Below, one piece after another: positions 60,701-64,000 of a DNA stretch of 64,000 nt. Source of the DNA: Fomes fomentarius (Eukaryota > Basidiomycota > Agaricomycetes > Polyporales > Polyporaceae). The translations under genes and the position numbers were made by a program. Within the stretch, counting starts at the first letter, position 1, and the number at the start of each line of letters is the position of its first letter. The notes under the pieces were generated by a model that saw nothing but the letters and a program-made list of their open reading frames with translations, was not told the DNA's origin and ran no database searches. The stretch spans positions 1,798,001 to 1,862,000 of the forward strand of contig JABYQN010000003.1 of the NCBI GenBank assembly GCA_022606135.1. The letters run 5' to 3'.

Positions 60701-62582
60701 CCATCATGTTCTGTCCTCCATCTGCGTGCAAGACCCAAGCAGAGGTGCCCCAGAAAGACCACAAGCTCCCTCCCCAATGCATCAAGAGACTCGACTATCC
60801 CTCCATTCATCCGCGACCCGCTTTGTCCGTCCATGGTTATCCTAGCTCAGATGGTGTCGTCGTCTTCACACATTCTCCTACGTCGGGGTGCACATCGTTG
60901 TGGCGAGCAGGGATGACCGGATTGAAGTGGAAGTGTGGCGGGCGTTCATCACCCAGGACGGTCACGGCGAGTGCTAGTCAATCTACAATTCCCGCAGTTT
61001 CTTTATTGCCATTAGTTATGAACGCTTCCAACATGCTACAACCCGTCGTCCTGTCCCGTTCACGTCCATGGCCCGCGAGCACCCAGACGGCTCCAGCCCA
61101 GGCTGTTGTTCAGCGGCCACGATGGCCCTGTCCTCGATTGTTCGATCACCTGGTTGAGTCCCTGCGTATCGACCCGCAACCATGCTCTGAGCGAGCTGCA
61201 CCAAATTTTTCGTCGGACGGGTCTTGAAGCTGGGCCGGGCTGTCGGTTACGCGTTCGGTAACAGATCACTGAAATGGACGTCTGTGGCCATCTGCCCGGA
61301 ACAACAATGCAACGCAGCATATGGTACGCGGGATCTATTGGACATTCCTTTCGTTTCGTCCCTCCGACGCGATGTTCTCTTCAGCCATGCGAGCGCTCCC
61401 AAAGGTCCGTTGGAGTGAATGGGGTCTTCAAACCGATGGTCAGTCAGGAGCGCCGTCTTCCCCGGACTTGCTTTGATCCACAACATCTTTACACGCAACA
61501 CAGTATTCCTCGACATCGAGGACGTCGTTCGCCCGCCCTACGTCGCTCCGTTCCGAGGCGAGTAGTCCCCGTAGAGATACGTGGCCCGGAGTTGAGGCGC
61601 ACGGGGCGACTTCTCGTGGGGGTCTTCATCAACTACTGGGTCTTCCTCTAGTCCTCCGCGCTCGCGTACGTGTATTTTTGTCTGTATCCAGGACACACGC
61701 CGCAGTGCGCACCAAGTTCCCGGACCACGATTGCGGTGGCCATGATCCTGGAAAACGTCTCAGACTCGATCGGGGAAGACCAATCTCGCGCAGTCGCCTT
61801 CAAGATTCTCGGAGAACTGTGGAGTTGGGCGCTCGGCCACGAAAAATGCTCTGTCAGGAAGAGTAGCTCTCCTTATGCTCTATGCTCACATGACGTACCT
61901 CGGGAGAGATTATGACGGTGTGTTCAGCGCGTGCACGGTCTCTCGATGTACCTTCGGGGCGATAGGGACCTTTAGCACATGCGCTCCGCCAGAAAAAAAA
62001 AAGAGTAGCTCTCCAGTAGCCTACTGTACTGCTCCAGCGTCCCCGTTGTGAACACCTCATCTCAAGGTTGCTAGATAGCGCTTTTTAACTCTGCGTTTCA
62101 AACTCCCCTCATGGGCGAAAGATTGAGCAGGTGACGTTGATGACATTCCGTAAGTATGATGAACGATTGATATCGCCACAGCTTGCTTCTTCTGGTGAAC
62201 TCAAGACTGGGACGATGCGACCTGCTGAAGTCGGAGGTTTAGATCGACAGCTATCTCCCACGGCTCGTGGTAAGTTCCCTTCCCAACATTCATACGAGTT
62301 ATATGGAGACTTGGATCGTCGCTATTAGTGCTCTTCTACTTCATCCAGAATACAGAGAGGTCCAGAAGTCGATATGTATCCTAGTCAGTGCTTAAACGCC
62401 TATCTAGACGCCGAATATGCGAATGCATCTCCGAAAGGGGAAACTACCTGGCTCAATCCCTGAAGCACTAACCACAAAAGGCATGCCACATTACCAGACC
62501 ACGTAGAGGGAAGGACGCGCAAGGAAGATAGATTACAGTATACAGTACAGCGAGATACAACCAATACACAGAAGGAGGCAGT
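57773..62582. other. Large gene-poor interval
   Basis: About 4.8 kb. No complete gene can be supported. Near 61450-61560 the plus strand reads LALIHNIFTRNTVFLDIEDV, and near 61590-61700 GRLLVGVFINYWVF, a stop, then SSALAYVYFCLYPG. The latter is reminiscent of the first helices of basidiomycete DUF6534 membrane proteins. Other frames are low quality. Confidence 0.4.
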
Positions 62583-63006
62583 CTATGCGCCGAACCCGTA
62601 CAAAGTGCGCCCTGATCGCTTCAGTGCGTAGACGACGTCGAGGGCAGTAACAGTCTTGCGCTTCGCGTGCTCAGTGTATGTTACGGAGTCGCGGATGACC
62701 TGTAAACAGAATAGGTCAACAGTTGCCCACGAGGGTGAGCGTGAAGAGCTACTCACGTTTTCGAGGAAGATCTTCAGGACACCCCGGGTCTCCTCGTAGA
62801 TGAGGCCGGAGATACGCTTGACACCCCCACGACGGGCAAGACGACGAATGGCGGGCTTGGTGATACCCTGAATGTTGTCGCGGAGAATCTTGCGGTGACG
62901 CTTGGCACCACCCTTTCCGAGACCCTGTGAAGCCGTCGAAATCAGCCCAACCATCGCTCAGTAGGAATCGGACACATACCTTGCCACCCTTTCCACGGCC
63001 GGACAT
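62583..63006 (-). CDS. H4: Histone H4
   Basis: Core nucleosome histone. Three exons: 63006-62980 (MSGRGKGGK), 62924-62758 ([20 protein letters not shown] to IFLEN) and 62699-62583 ([20 protein letters not shown] to GRTLYGFGA). The spliced protein is 102 residues plus Met and matches conserved H4 throughout, including Lys5, 8, 12, 16 and 20 of the tail (KRHRK). Transcribed divergently from H3 over a 383-base shared promoter, so the two are probably co-regulated in S phase. Confidence 0.98.
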
Positions 63007-63389
63007 GTTCACAGAAATATTTGTTGGGGAAGAGAAGTGCGCAACGCGTTGGGCCCTTGAAGGCTAGTGGTGGAAGGCAGTGGCGGGAAGTGATGAAAGT
63101 GAGTGAGAGGAAGTGGGCGCACTGTGGTGGATACTTATGAGGGGCGGGCGCGTATAACACGTGCGGGCGCGCGATCAAACCTTATTTTGTTGAAGGCGTT
63201 CAACGCGTCTGTCACGTGAGCGTCTCGACGCGTTTGTTGACAGCGCCCATGGCCAGCCCCGTCTCAGTATAAAGCGATCCCTCCACTACCGCCATATTCC
63301 CATCCGCCTTTTGCGTACTACCACCCACCCCCTACCCGACATATTCTTTCCCACTTCGTCATCTACTCTCGACACACTCCGCATCAGCA
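63007..63389. promoter_or_regulatory. Divergent histone H4/H3 promoter with MCB boxes and TATA
   Basis: ACGCGT (MluI cell-cycle box, bound by MBF-type factors at G1/S) occurs at 63044-63049, 63203-63208 and 63228-63233. CACGTG E-boxes lie at 63158-63163 and 63213-63218. A TATAAA at 63268-63273 faces H3. In yeasts such boxes drive S-phase transcription; use of them here is inference. Confidence 0.7.
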
Positions 63390-63929
<540 letters not shown>

Positions 63930-64000
63930 CTTATTATTGGTTATTAGAGTCTCGTTATGGTTGTATGATTACTGTAGCTGTACTATCCATCTCTTCATAA

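Noticed and set aside
60439..61227. 262-codon plus-strand open frame
   Set aside because: Low-complexity Ser/Pro/Arg composition, no domain, and similarly long overlapping frames on both strands. Not enough to call a gene.

Overview
The window is nuclear DNA of a filamentous basidiomycete, most likely an Agaricomycete of the polypore type. The sequence is roughly balanced in GC. Its genes are compact and rich in short introns of about 45-70 nt with GT..AG ends. The families present (F-box plus WD40 proteins, a P450 with the usual basidiomycete N-terminus, a divergent SRPK-like kinase, a Zn2Cys6 regulator, Sos7, an intron-split histone H3/H4 pair) fit that group. No bacterial features, operons or CRISPR arrays were seen. 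Splice junctions were read by eye, so exon ends are inferences unless stated.

Layout. 0-2.1 kb: xylulokinase (-). 4.4-5.2 kb: hexapeptide-repeat sugar O-acetyltransferase (+). 5.6-8.2 kb: WD40 protein and F-box protein (-), abutting or fused. 8.5-10.8 kb: tRNA pseudouridine synthase PUS1 (-), with a possible mitochondrial-isoform upstream start. 11.8-14.3 kb: methylenetetrahydrofolate reductase (+). 15.1-19.7 kb: two tandem DUF4139 (MuiA-like) genes (-), the second with a damaged 3' end. 20.4-22.2 kb: SRPK-like kinase (+). 23.2-24.6 kb: kinetochore protein Sos7 (-). 25.1-28.1 kb: ELMO/CED-12 protein (-). 29.3-31.7 kb: disordered protein with a PP1-docking-like motif (+). 32.6-34.6 kb: Zn2Cys6 transcription factor (-). 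34.6-41.2 kb: gene-poor, relic-like stretch with an inverted-repeat element, a hairpin and a tRNA-like sequence. 41.25-43.2 kb: third DUF4139 copy, inverted (+). 44.1-45.75 kb: secreted beta-propeller-like protein (+). 48.1-49.0 kb: mitochondrial ribosomal protein uL23m (-). 49.7-51.7 kb: cytochrome P450 (-). 55.0-57.8 kb: nucleoporin Nup85 (+). 57.8-62.6 kb: gene-poor. 62.6-63.9 kb: divergent histone H4 (-) and H3 (+) genes sharing a promoter with three MCB boxes.

Most genes are unrelated housekeeping functions: pentose metabolism, folate, tRNA modification, mitochondrial translation, nuclear pore, kinetochore, chromatin. The accessory signal is the DUF4139 family. It is present as a tandem pair plus an inverted copy 24 kb away, with duplicated flanks. 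One copy is truncated and the third has a reading-frame problem in its Arg/Ser-rich linker. The inverted copy lies at the edge of the relic-rich, gene-poor island. I did not find a convincing wholly new system. The best leads are the DUF4139 expansion, the altered H3 tail, the dual-start PUS1 and the short inverted-repeat element.
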